NCBI GenBank assembly: GCA_934101175.1
Contig: CAKOQC010000002.1
Span: 186,001-250,000, forward strand
Direction of reading: 5' to 3'
Source of the DNA: RUG705 sp934101175
GTDB lineage: Bacteria; Bacillota_I; Bacilli_A; RF39; UBA660
Length of the DNA stretch: 64,000 nt
Shown here: positions 7,397-15,951 of the stretch, one piece after another
Position numbering within the stretch: the first letter of the stretch is position 1
Layout: every line of letters begins with the position of its first letter
Translations under genes and position numbers: made by a program
The notes under the pieces: generated by a model
Database searches by the model: none
What the model was told of the DNA's origin: nothing
What the model saw: only the letters and a program-made list of their open reading frames with translations

Positions 7397-8266
7397 ATGA
7401 TAAAAGGTAAGCCATTTGTAAAGTGGGCTGGTGGTAAAAGGCAGATTATTGATAAATTATTAAAATATGCTCCTGATGAATTTGATACATATTATGAACC
7501 TTTTGTGGGTGGTGGAGCATTGCTATTTGAATTGTCTCCAAAGAAAGCAGTAATTAATGATTCGAATCAAGAGTTAATGAATGTTTATAATGTACTATGT
7601 GATGAGGACAAGTTTAAGAAGTTGTGTAGTGTTTTAAATAGCTATGAAGTAAACCATAGTGAAGAATTTTATTATGAGATAAGAAATAAAGATAGAAACA
7701 AAGCATCTTATAACAGGTTGTCTGATTATACAAGAGCAGCAAGAACAATTTATTTGAATAAAGCTTGTTTTAATGGACTTTATAGAGTAAATAGTAAAAA
7801 TGAATTTAATGTCCCTTTTGGAAAGAAATTAAAGGTTAATACTTATGATGGTGGTAATCTTATAACAGTAAGTAATTACTTAACAATGAATGATATTAAA
7901 ATATTAAGTGTCGATTTTGAAGAGGCAGTTAAAGATGCTAAAAAAGGTGATTTTATTTATTTTGATCCGCCATATGACTCTGATACTAAAACATTTAATA
8001 GTTATACAGAAGATGGATTTGGTAAAGAGGAACAAATGAGATTGGCGAGAGTATATAAAGAGTTAGCTGATAGAGGCTGTTATGTGATGTTATCAAATCA
8101 TAACACTAGTTTGGTAAAGAAAATGTATAAAGATTTTAATATTCATGTTATTGAAGCTAAGAGAAATATTAATTCGAATGGTAAGAAAAGAGGAAAAGTT
8201 GAGGAAGTAATTATTACAAATTATGAAAATGTGCGTGGCTTTGGAGATAAAAAGTTTGAAATATAG
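7397..8266 (+). CDS. dam: Dam-like DNA adenine methyltransferase (D12 class)
   Basis: N6-adenine DNA methylase, 289 residues, typical for Dam. The N-terminus has FVKWAGGKRQ, the SAM-binding motif is YYEPFVGGGALLFEL, and the catalytic motif is FDPPYD around residue 195. A Dam-like target such as GATC is an inference. Start 7397 has GGAGG 8 bases upstream. No endonuclease partner is adjacent, so it looks like an orphan methylase or part of a unit with the helicase at 8452. A decayed, 5'-truncated copy lies at 22397-23171; the shared tract includes the downstream terminator. Confidence 0.92.
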   Translation: MIKGKPFVKWAGGKRQIIDKLLKYAPDEFDTYYEPFVGGGALLFELSPKKAVINDSNQELMNVYNVLCDEDKFKKLCSVLNSYEVNHSEEFYYEIRNKDRNKASYNRLSDYTRAARTIYLNKACFNGLYRVNSKNEFNVPFGKKLKVNTYDGGNLITVSNYLTMNDIKILSVDFEEAVKDAKKGDFIYFDPPYDSDTKTFNSYTEDGFGKEEQMRLARVYKELADRGCYVMLSNHNTSLVKKMYKDFNIHVIEAKRNINSNGKKRGKVEEVIITNYENVRGFGDKKFEI

Positions 8267-8305
8267 AAATTGATATTTTGTGATAGGTATATTGTGAATA
8301 TAGTA

Positions 8306-8328
8306 AAGAAAGTTAATGCTTTCTTTTT
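8306..8328 (+). terminator. Terminator after dam
   Basis: AAGAAAG-TTAATG-CTTTCTT followed by T. The same hairpin follows the dam pseudogene at 23213-23237, showing that the duplicated tract extended past the gene. Confidence 0.65.
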
Positions 8329-8416
8329 GTTTGGATATGTATATTTAAGAAATTATAAATTTTGGTTAATATTTATATAAAAATAATGATTACAAATAGT
8401 TAATTTTGGTTTTACA

Positions 8417-8425
8417 TGATATAAT
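8417..8425 (+). promoter_or_regulatory. Extended -10 of the helicase gene
   Basis: TGATATAAT, an extended -10 without a recognisable -35, about 27 bases before the start codon. It shows that the helicase has its own promoter behind the dam terminator. Confidence 0.45.
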
Positions 8426-8451
8426 GTTTATAAAGAAGTGTAGGTGTTGGT

Positions 8452-11400
8452 ATGTTTTTTTTCAAAACTAGAAATGAATCATTAGAATTTCAATCTTTAG
8501 AAGGTTATAAAAATAATATAGATAAATTACTGTCTTTGGATAAATATATATCTAAGAAAGATTATATGACTTTTTGGAATGCTAATGAAGCTATATATAA
8601 TAAATTGATACTTATGAATAAAGAAGGTGTGTTGTTATCTTGGTGTAAAAATAATAAGACAAAGTATAGCTCATTAAAAGATTTATTGAAGTTTTTTTAT
8701 AATACAGAAGTGATAATTTCTAATCATAATGATGCATATGTAAAAAAACATCTCTTAGAAGATAAACAATACTTGGATGAAATATTACTTAAAGATGATC
8801 CTAATGTTAAATTAGATGATGAACAAAGAATAGTTGTTTTGTCTGATGAAGATTATACTTTAGTTATAGCAGGAGCTGGTGCTGGAAAGACTACTACTAT
8901 AGAGGCTAAAGTTAAATACCTAATTGATAAACAAAAAATATCTCCTGATAGAATATTAATAATTTCTTTTACTAAAAAAGCTACTAATGAATTACAAGAT
9001 AGATGTAAAAAATTGAATTTAAATGTTAAGATTTCAACATTTCATTCAATAGCTAACACTATAATATCAAATAAAGAAGAAGAAAGGCATACGATAGCTA
9101 CAAGTGATGTAATGTTTAGTTCAATAAAGAAGTTTTTATTAAATAATACTAATGATGAAATATTTCTTAAAAAAATCTTATTGTTCTTTGCTAGCTATTT
9201 ACAAGTTCCATTTGATGAAAAAAATATTAATTTATTATTTAACGAACTAAATAAAGATGAATGTACTACTTTAAAGTCAGATGTAGCAAAATCCTTGGAT
9301 AAATTTAACAAACAGCAAATGAGAGGTAAATACACTATTAAAAATGAAAAGGTTAGAAGTGTAGAAGAGTGTCAGATAGCTAACTTCTTGTTTATTAATG
9401 GTATTGATTATGAATATGAGCCAATATATAGATATGGTTTTAATGATACTACAAAACCATATTGTCCTGATTTTATAATAAGACAGTATGATAAAGAGAT
9501 TTACTTAGAACATTTTGGTATTTCAGAAGATGGCAAGAATGAACGTTTTACTAAAGAAGAGTTAGAACTATATAAAAATCATGTTAATGATAAGATTAAA
9601 CTTCATCATCAACACGGTACAAAACTTATATATACCTTTTCTAAATATAATGATGGTCGTGATTTGATTACACATTTGAAAGAAGAATTAATTAAAAATG
9701 GAATTTCATTAGAACCTAAAAATAGTAGAGAAATATATAATGCAATAATTCAAAATGTCGAAGATAAATATTTTAATAAATTTATTCAATTAGTGTGTGT
9801 GTTTATATCTAGGTTTAAAACTAATAATTTTTCAACATCAAAATTTGATGAATGGAAGATTTCTTTATCTGATGAAAGAACAAAACTATTTGTTAATATA
9901 TGCTATCAATGCTATTTAGCTTATATGGCAGAACTTAAAAATAAAAATAGTATTGATTTTGAAGATATGATAAATAATGCTTCAAATGTACTTGATAAAA
10001 TGATTGATAATGGAGAAAAATTACCATATGATTATATATTTGTTGATGAATATCAAGATATTTCATTACAAAGATTTGATTTATGTGAGAAACTATCTAA
10101 ATGTTCAAATGCTAAAATAATTGCTGTAGGAGATGATTGGCAGTCAATATTTAGATTTAGTGGAGCAAAAATAGAATTATTTACCAGATTTGAAGATATG
10201 ATGGGATATGCTAATGTTTTGAAAATAACTAATACTTATAGAAATTCACAACAACTAATAGATATAGCAGGTAATTTTGTTATGGCTAATGATGAGCAAA
10301 TAAAGAAAAATTTGAAATCTAATAAGTCTTTAAAAAATCCAGTAGTTTTAATGTCTTATGATGATTCATATGAGGTTAATGAACGTAATGAAGGACCAAT
10401 GAAACGAATGATGAATGCTATTGAAGAATCTTTAGATTTAATAGTTCGTGAGTGTGGTGAGAAACAAAAAATAGCTCTTATAGGTAGATATGGTTTTGAA
10501 GGGTATTTTTTGGAGAAATATACTGATAAATTTAATTATATTAATGGTATTTTGAAGTATACTAAATATCCACAATTACAAATTACTTATTTGACAGCAC
10601 ATTCTTCAAAAGGACTTGGCTATGATAATGTTATTGTTATAAATGGAAAAGATGCTGTGTTAGGATTTCCTTCTAAAATAGTAGATGATCCAGTTATGAA
10701 ATTGGTAATTAAAGATGATGAGTCATTAGAGTTTGCTGAAGAGAGAAGACTATTTTATGTAGCTTTGACAAGGACTAAGAATAAAGTTTATATAATTACT
10801 CCTATTTATAAACCTTCAAAATTTGTATTAGAATTAAAAGAAAGATTTGATGAAGTTGTCTTAAAAGGAGAGAAGTTAGAACCAATAAAGGAATTTAGTA
10901 ATATACTTAAGTGTCCATGTTGCGGCTATCCTTTACAACGAAGAGCTAATAGAAATTTTAAAATTAATAGTAAAGTTTGGGTATGTTCAAATGATCCCGA
11001 AGTGTGTGGTTTTGTTACTAATGATATTAGTGGAGGTAGGCTAGCAATATCTAAATGTCCTAAATGTGAAGATGGCTATTTAGTAGTTAAAACGATAAAA
11101 AATGGTCCAGATAATGAAAAAAAGATTTTGGGATGTACTAATTATAATAAAAATGGAACAGGATGTTCAGTGTATATGATGGATTATAATTTTTCTCAAG
11201 ATAAAGAAGAAGTGAATATTAGATTTTATGATGAGAAGACAAATTTAGATACTGTGACTTGGTGTAATAGGCCATATAAAGAATTGGTTAATTCAATAAT
11301 TGAAGTTGTTAATTCATATAAGAACTTATCTATGGCGATAGGGGTTAAGCTTTTGTTTTCTATTTTGTCTGGAGAAATGTCAAAGACTGTGTGTACATTT

Positions 11401-11592
11401 AAGATGAATAGAAATAGGAGATTTGGTTATTTAAAAGAAAGCGATAAAAGAAAATTTAATATGTTGATTAATGCTATGAAAGAGGAAGGGATTATTAACA
11501 TATTAGAAAATGACTATGGTAGAATAGTTGTTCTTAAAGATAAGCTTAGTGAAAATGATTATAAAGTAGTTTATGCTAGTATAAAATTATAG
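8452..11592 (+). CDS. UvrD/Rep-family helicase with nuclease-like insert and C-terminal zinc fingers
   Basis: Superfamily 1A helicase, 1046 residues. Walker A is AGAGAGKTT near residue 140 and Walker B is FVDEYQDIS near residue 530; later motifs include GDDWQSIFRFSGA, LTAHSSKGLGYD and RRLFYVALTRTKNKVY. Between domains 1A and 1B lies an insert (about residues 300-400) with YCPDF and YLEHFGI, the pattern of a PD-(D/E)xK-like fold described in helicase IV-type proteins. Two topoisomerase-type Cys4 fingers follow (about residues 820-920, starting CPCCGYPL and CPKCEDGY). No homologue is present in the right-hand duplicate, so it was inserted between dam and the amidase or lost from the other copy. 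It is a defence or repair helicase; the partner is unknown. Confidence 0.85.
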   Translation: MFFFKTRNESLEFQSLEGYKNNIDKLLSLDKYISKKDYMTFWNANEAIYNKLILMNKEGVLLSWCKNNKTKYSSLKDLLKFFYNTEVIISNHNDAYVKKHLLEDKQYLDEILLKDDPNVKLDDEQRIVVLSDEDYTLVIAGAGAGKTTTIEAKVKYLIDKQKISPDRILIISFTKKATNELQDRCKKLNLNVKISTFHSIANTIISNKEEERHTIATSDVMFSSIKKFLLNNTNDEIFLKKILLFFASYLQVPFDEKNINLLFNELNKDECTTLKSDVAKSLDKFNKQQMRGKYTIKNEKVRSVEECQIANFLFINGIDYEYEPIYRYGFNDTTKPYCPDFIIRQYDKEIYLEHFGISEDGKNERFTKEELELYKNHVNDKIKLHHQHGTKLIYTFSKYNDGRDLITHLKEELIKNGISLEPKNSREIYNAIIQNVEDKYFNKFIQLVCVFISRFKTNNFSTSKFDEWKISLSDERTKLFVNICYQCYLAYMAELKNKNSIDFEDMINNASNVLDKMIDNGEKLPYDYIFVDEYQDISLQRFDLCEKLSKCSNAKIIAVGDDWQSIFRFSGAKIELFTRFEDMMGYANVLKITNTYRNSQQLIDIAGNFVMANDEQIKKNLKSNKSLKNPVVLMSYDDSYEVNERNEGPMKRMMNAIEESLDLIVRECGEKQKIALIGRYGFEGYFLEKYTDKFNYINGILKYTKYPQLQITYLTAHSSKGLGYDNVIVINGKDAVLGFPSKIVDDPVMKLVIKDDESLEFAEERRLFYVALTRTKNKVYIITPIYKPSKFVLELKERFDEVVLKGEKLEPIKEFSNILKCPCCGYPLQRRANRNFKINSKVWVCSNDPEVCGFVTNDISGGRLAISKCPKCEDGYLVVKTIKNGPDNEKKILGCTNYNKNGTGCSVYMMDYNFSQDKEEVNIRFYDEKTNLDTVTWCNRPYKELVNSIIEVVNSYKNLSMAIGVKLLFSILSGEMSKTVCTFKMNRNRRFGYLKESDKRKFNMLINAMKEEGIINILENDYGRIVVLKDKLSENDYKVVYASIKL

Positions 11593-11608
11593 ATTTAGTA
11601 TGAGGCTA

Positions 11609-11930
11609 AATATTAACACATTTATTAATTTAACATATAATTTATATAGGTGATATGTGTGAATAATATATTTGATGGCGTGATTATTGATCCCGGTCAC
11701 GGAGGCGTCGACAGCGGGGCTAGAGGGAGTAATTTATTAGAAAAAGAATATAATTTACTTATTAGTAGATATATGTATGATAGATTTAAAGAGTTAGGAG
11801 TGCCAGTTTATATAACTAGGGATAGTGATACGACGTTAGAACCTACTGATAGAATTAAGAAGATTATGTCTTTCTATGGAAATGATCCGAATGTGGTGTT
11901 GGTGTCTAATCACTTGAATGCAGGAGGTGG
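11609..11930 (+). repeat. Left copy of a 322-base direct repeat (amidase promoter and 5' end)
   Basis: This segment matches 23354-23675 at an offset of 11745 with only about ten differences seen by eye. It holds the putative mother-cell -10, the ribosome site and the first 90 codons of the amidase. Identity ends abruptly after GGTGG. Confidence 0.9.
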
Positions 11931-11976
11931 TGAAGGCTCTTATGGTAAATTAACTTTCTTCGAGAAAAATGTATAG
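11659..11976 (+). pseudogene. 3'-truncated N-acetylmuramoyl-L-alanine amidase
   Basis: A 105-codon remnant of the amidase found complete at 23404-24600. It retains the first zinc-ligand region DPGHGG, the following Glu and the second His in SNHLNAGG. It loses the catalytic Glu of the VEYGF region and all four LysM repeats, so it should be inactive. After residue 90 the frame runs into 15 unrelated codons and a TAG. The GTG start and ribosome site AGGTGAT are intact, so it may still be translated. It marks the left junction of the island insertion. Confidence 0.9.
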
Positions 11977-11993
11977 TTATATTAAAAATATGT

Positions 11994-12055
11994 TATAATT
12001 ATTACATAAGATAGCAGTATCGTCTTATTTTAAGATGGATACTGTTTATTTTTTT
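11994..12055 (+). promoter_or_regulatory. Promoter and attenuator-like hairpin leader of the PrrC-like ATPase gene
   Basis: TATAAT at 11994-11999 is followed by a hairpin with outer stem CAGTATC/GATACTG (12015-12044) and inner stem TCTTA/TAAGA, then a T-run. It looks like an intrinsic terminator placed between promoter and gene. The core GATAG..CGTCTT..AAGATGG and the T-tract recur before the KAP NTPase gene at 19305-19367, with different but still paired outer stems. Confidence 0.65.
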
Positions 12056-12070
12056 GAAGTGAGGTGTAGT

Positions 12071-14185
12071 ATGATTTTAAATTTAAATAATGGTTTTACT
12101 TATGAAGTTCCTAAAGAAAAAAGAATTCTATTATTTGGTGCAAATAGAACAGGTAAAACATTAATAAGTAAGGAAATTGACAATTATTATAATAATAAAG
12201 ACAACTATTATTCATTATTATTTAATCGTGAAATATTATCCAATAATTTTATTTCAACATCTAAGGATAATACATTTATTGTAACTCCTTTTGCAAATGA
12301 TAAAATAAAATTGGAAAATCAGGTTAAAAATTTTGAAAGTGAATTTGAATTAGATAAATTATTAAAAGATGTTTTTGATGAAAAAACAGCAGGTGCTTAT
12401 TCATATTTTAGTGATATAAAAGAAATGTTTGAAAATAAAAGTATTGAGGAAACTATTGGATTTGAAAAAACATTTTCGCTTAAAAATCTTTTTTATACTG
12501 AAAAATATGAGTTTGATAATACCTATGATTTAGAATTTATAAAGAAAAGTATAAAGAAAAAAACTGGAATATTAAGACTATTAGATTTGATTAAAAAAAT
12601 GAATGACGATAATATTTTTGAAAAGGTTTCTAAATTAGATGATATAATTCAAGGATTTTCTCCAGAAGAGTATACTATTAAAGAGAAAATTATAAAAAAC
12701 AAATTAGAAAGCTGTCCAATTTGCTATTCAACAATATCTGATGCATGTAAAGAAAAAATATTAGATGATTTAAATAAAATAATATTAAATGAAGAACTAA
12801 AAAATTCCTTTATGTATTATTGTAATTTAGATAATTCATTTAAAGAAATATTCATTTCATTGGTAGATAATTATGAAAAAAATTATAGTTTATTTGTTGA
12901 AAAAATGAATAATTCCATTATGCATTATTTAGTTTCATCAGTAGACATTAAAAAAATGAAAGAACTTAATGACGTTATTGAAAAATATAGAGATATAAAT
13001 AAAAAATCAGAAAAGTTCTATTTAACTCAGGAAAATATGAATAGTAAAATATATCTAAGCCTAGAAAATGAATTCAAAAAATTTAATAATTATACTAACT
13101 CAAATTTTACTTTTGAAATAAAAAGAGGAAAATTAGAAATCAATAATAAAAATAGAGAAATACAAACACTATCCTTATCTGAGCAAAAGCTTCTTCAATT
13201 TATATATTTTAGAATTCTATTTTTACAACATATTGAAGAAAAACAAGACAAAATAGTTATAACTATTGATGATCCTTTTGATAGTTATGATGATGTTTAT
13301 GTTTACAATATGATTAATATAATATTTGAATTGATTAAAGTTTATAACAATAATATTGAAAAATTTGTTGTTTTATCTCATAATATGAATTCTCTTCAAT
13401 TATTGAATAATGAATTTAATAAGAAAGGCTTTAATTTCTCATTTTATTGGTTAGATATAATTCATAATTCTAATGAAATATTAAATATTAATGATAAGTT
13501 TAAAATTATGCATAAGATAAAGCAAAATATTTCTAGTTTTGGATTACCTATAAAGTTAATTGAAAAGATGATAGATCCTTATTCTTTAATAGTTTTTTCA
13601 TCAATTTTGAGAGAAAATAGTGATTTCAATTGTTTTATTTCAAAGGATGTCAATAAAGTGATGAAAAAGGCTTTAAATAATCATTTAAATTATTACAACA
13701 TAATTTCTGAAAGGATAAATCATGATAGAAAAAATATGGATGTTTCATCATTATATAGCATGAATAAAAAATTGTATGGATATCCTAATTGTATTTCAAA
13801 ATATAAGTCTATAAGAACAATATTTAATCATATACCTGATGAATATTATAATCTGGAATTAATTCAGTTAAAAGACAATCAAATCTTTAAAGAAAATGAC
13901 TTGATTAATTTATTTGTTTGGAAATATATGTGTGTATTAAAAATAAGAAGAATGCTTGAAAGAAAATTATATATATTGCTTGGGAGACCACAGTATAAAA
14001 CTCTAGGTGATTTAATAAAAATGATTGATGATACAAAACCTAATGTGTTATATGATTTTTATTTGAAACATAGTAATTTGTTTAATTCGTTTAATCATTC
14101 GTCAGCAGAAATGATTCCACCAATTTTGATATATCATGCATCATATATTTACAATACATTGGAAGAAATTAAAAAAATAAAATAA
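12071..14185 (+). CDS. AAA_13-type ATPase resembling PrrC/RloC anticodon nucleases
   Basis: A 704-residue ABC/SMC-like ATPase. Walker A is GANRTGKT (23-30); a CPIC pair (215-218) could form a Rad50-type zinc hook as in RloC; the signature-like stretch is LSLSEQKLL (368-375), Walker B is ITIDDPFDSYDD (397-408) and the H-loop is LSHN (435-438). The C-terminal domain has R-x3-E (Arg626, Glu630) and a later FNHSS (His676), the order of catalytic residues in PrrC-type tRNA anticodon nucleases. ATG 12071 is preferred over the in-frame ATG 12035, which lies inside the leader hairpin. The RM genes at 15952 follow after an IS30 insertion. Nuclease function is inferred, not shown. Confidence 0.72.
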   Translation: MILNLNNGFTYEVPKEKRILLFGANRTGKTLISKEIDNYYNNKDNYYSLLFNREILSNNFISTSKDNTFIVTPFANDKIKLENQVKNFESEFELDKLLKDVFDEKTAGAYSYFSDIKEMFENKSIEETIGFEKTFSLKNLFYTEKYEFDNTYDLEFIKKSIKKKTGILRLLDLIKKMNDDNIFEKVSKLDDIIQGFSPEEYTIKEKIIKNKLESCPICYSTISDACKEKILDDLNKIILNEELKNSFMYYCNLDNSFKEIFISLVDNYEKNYSLFVEKMNNSIMHYLVSSVDIKKMKELNDVIEKYRDINKKSEKFYLTQENMNSKIYLSLENEFKKFNNYTNSNFTFEIKRGKLEINNKNREIQTLSLSEQKLLQFIYFRILFLQHIEEKQDKIVITIDDPFDSYDDVYVYNMINIIFELIKVYNNNIEKFVVLSHNMNSLQLLNNEFNKKGFNFSFYWLDIIHNSNEILNINDKFKIMHKIKQNISSFGLPIKLIEKMIDPYSLIVFSSILRENSDFNCFISKDVNKVMKKALNNHLNYYNIISERINHDRKNMDVSSLYSMNKKLYGYPNCISKYKSIRTIFNHIPDEYYNLELIQLKDNQIFKENDLINLFVWKYMCVLKIRRMLERKLYILLGRPQYKTLGDLIKMIDDTKPNVLYDFYLKHSNLFNSFNHSSAEMIPPILIYHASYIYNTLEEIKKIK

Positions 14186-14194
14186 TAATTTAGG

Positions 14195-14226
14195 TAAAGT
14201 GAAAAATTAAATTCCACTTTCATAAA
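14195..14226 (+). repeat. IS30 left terminal inverted repeat
   Basis: Perfect reverse complement of 15808-15839 over 32 bases. Confidence 0.93.
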
Positions 14227-14462
14227 GCAAAATAAAAATGTAAGAGAAAAGTCTATTTTATAGGCTTTTTTTGATGAAATTTAAATTGCTTTTTATAAAA
14301 AAATAGTTTAAAATAATTAAATGAATGGAAATTTATCCACAACGAAAAGACGAAATTAGGTCAAAAAATTTTTTCTGTAAGACTAAATTCCGTTTTGAAT
14401 TTTGTATATTTAAATTAATATAAGGATGTTTCTATTTCATTATCTATAAATTTATGTGGGAA

Positions 14463-15728
14463 TTATTTATAGATGTGTTTTATGAGATAAGGTTTTAAAA
14501 TAACCTCATCTCTTTTTATTTGTTTAATATTTAATTTTTCAATTATTTCTTTTCCATATAAAAATTCCTGTAATTCATATGGTGTTTTACCATTTAATGA
14601 TTCTCTTGGTGTTGAATTAATATGTGAAAAAACTAAATCTAAATCTTGTTGTGTTATGTTAGAGATATCTAATTCATTAGTAATAATATCTCTAACGTAA
14701 TTATGATTGTTTTCAACTCTAGATTTTTGGCTAGATTGCATCGGGTCACAATAAAATATATTTGTTCTAAATTCACCAGTTTTAATGTTAAATTCAAATA
14801 ATTCATGTTTTTCAAATTCAACACCTCTGTCAGTTAATATAAGTGAAAAATGTATTCTATATAATTCATAACCTAAATTATCTTCAATTTTATCTAATCC
14901 ATTAGCCATAGATAAAGATGTTTTATCTTGATGAATCAGTCCAAACATAAACATTGTTTTTTCAAATAGAAATGTTTGAATATATCGTCCTGATTTGTTG
15001 TTATAAACAGTATCCATTTCAATTGTTGGAGTATTTGGATTTTCTTCTTTAAATTTAAGATAATCATTATATTTTCTACCATCATAATTAGCTATATTTT
15101 TTCTTTTCTTGTATTTATCTTTAAATTGTTTTCTAGATACTTGTTCTTTTAAAGAAAAAACATCAATTCCTTCATCTTTAAAAACACCCATTTCGATATA
15201 ATTATAAATTGTTTTTTCACATTGGGTAATTTCAGGATGTGAAGATAGAACTTGATATATTGATTGTCCTTGTTTTAGTAAAGATGCCAAAATTTGTCCA
15301 ATCTGTTTTTTCTCTGGAATAGTTAAATTAATACCAGTTCTAGTATTGATAAGTTCATTTAAATATTCTTGGTTAGATTTAGTAGCATAATAAAAATATT
15401 TATCTAGATGACAATTAGTTATTTTAGGATACTTGTTGCAAGTACCAGGAGAACGATCTCTTAGTTTACAGATGGGTTCTTGATATAATTCACATTTTTT
15501 AAAGCATGTACCACATTCTTTTCTATGAATACATATATTAGGATATAGTCTGACATTTCTAGGTTTAAACTCTCTATGTTTTCTAATTTCTTTAGCAATG
15601 GTAGTAGGGTCTTTACCAATAGTTCTAGCGATGTCAACTTTGTTACATCTGTTTTCAATTCCTTTTTGAATTATTTTTCTTTCGTCAAGTGATAAATGCT
15701 TATTATCACAAGTTTGTTTCTTTGACAT
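14463..15728 (-). CDS. IS30-family transposase
   Basis: DDE transposase of 421 residues, full length. The N-terminal HTH is seen in LSLDERKIIQKG and VDIARTIGKDPTTIAKEIR, followed by a Cys-rich stretch (residues 66-106) often present in this branch. Catalytic residues are Asp239 (TIEMDTV), Asp300 (LILTDRG) and Glu339 (SRVENNHN), followed by a C-terminal GKTPYELQEF motif. The frame is intact, so the element may still be mobile. It is oriented against the surrounding defence genes. Confidence 0.95.
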   Translation of the reverse strand: MSKKQTCDNKHLSLDERKIIQKGIENRCNKVDIARTIGKDPTTIAKEIRKHREFKPRNVRLYPNICIHRKECGTCFKKCELYQEPICKLRDRSPGTCNKYPKITNCHLDKYFYYATKSNQEYLNELINTRTGINLTIPEKKQIGQILASLLKQGQSIYQVLSSHPEITQCEKTIYNYIEMGVFKDEGIDVFSLKEQVSRKQFKDKYKKRKNIANYDGRKYNDYLKFKEENPNTPTIEMDTVYNNKSGRYIQTFLFEKTMFMFGLIHQDKTSLSMANGLDKIEDNLGYELYRIHFSLILTDRGVEFEKHELFEFNIKTGEFRTNIFYCDPMQSSQKSRVENNHNYVRDIITNELDISNITQQDLDLVFSHINSTPRESLNGKTPYELQEFLYGKEIIEKLNIKQIKRDEVILKPYLIKHIYK

Positions 15729-15807
15729 TTTAAATCATCCTTTCCAATAAAGAAAAATAACAAATTAAATAACTGGAATTTATTGTAAGATTAAATTCAG
15801 TTTGGGT

Positions 15808-15839
15808 TTTATGAAAGTGGAATTTAATTTTTCACTTTA
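15808..15839 (-). repeat. IS30 right terminal inverted repeat
   Basis: Perfect reverse complement of 14195-14226 over 32 bases. Confidence 0.93.
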
Positions 15840-15880
15840 TGAATAAAAAGATAAATCAAGATTTAGTATAAAATATGTTC

Positions 15881-15916
15881 AGTTTTATAGGAAAAAACCA
15901 TTTTTAATGATATAAT
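15881..15916 (+). promoter_or_regulatory. Promoter module of the two-domain methylase
   Basis: The same AGTTTTATAGGAAAA motif as before dam (7331), again followed at identical distance by TGATATAAT. Similarity continues upstream (TAAAATATGT), giving about 50 bases of related sequence. Confidence 0.55.
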
Positions 15917-15951
15917 TGTTATTAGAGAAATATTAGCAGGAGGTAATGATA

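Larger units (their letters stand above)
14195..15839 (-). mobile_element. IS30-family insertion sequence
   Basis: About 1645 bases bounded by perfect 32-base terminal inverted repeats (14195-14226 and 15808-15839; outer end TAAAGTGAAAAATTAAATTC). It contains one transposase gene on the minus strand. An internal imperfect direct repeat (TGTAAGAYTAAATTCMGTTT, near 14376 and 15784) lies inside both ends. TA flanks could be the outermost repeat bases or a 2-base target duplication. It sits 9 bases after the ATPase stop codon. Between the left end and the gene (14227-14462) I see no coding sequence. Confidence 0.92.

Noticed and set aside
7397..11592. dam plus helicase as a type I or type III restriction system
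   Set aside because: No specificity subunit and no Res/HsdR-type motor; the helicase is UvrD-type and has its own promoter.
15461..15658. Second small frame in the transposase region
   Set aside because: It overlaps the N-terminal coding region of the transposase in another frame; IS30 elements need only one protein.
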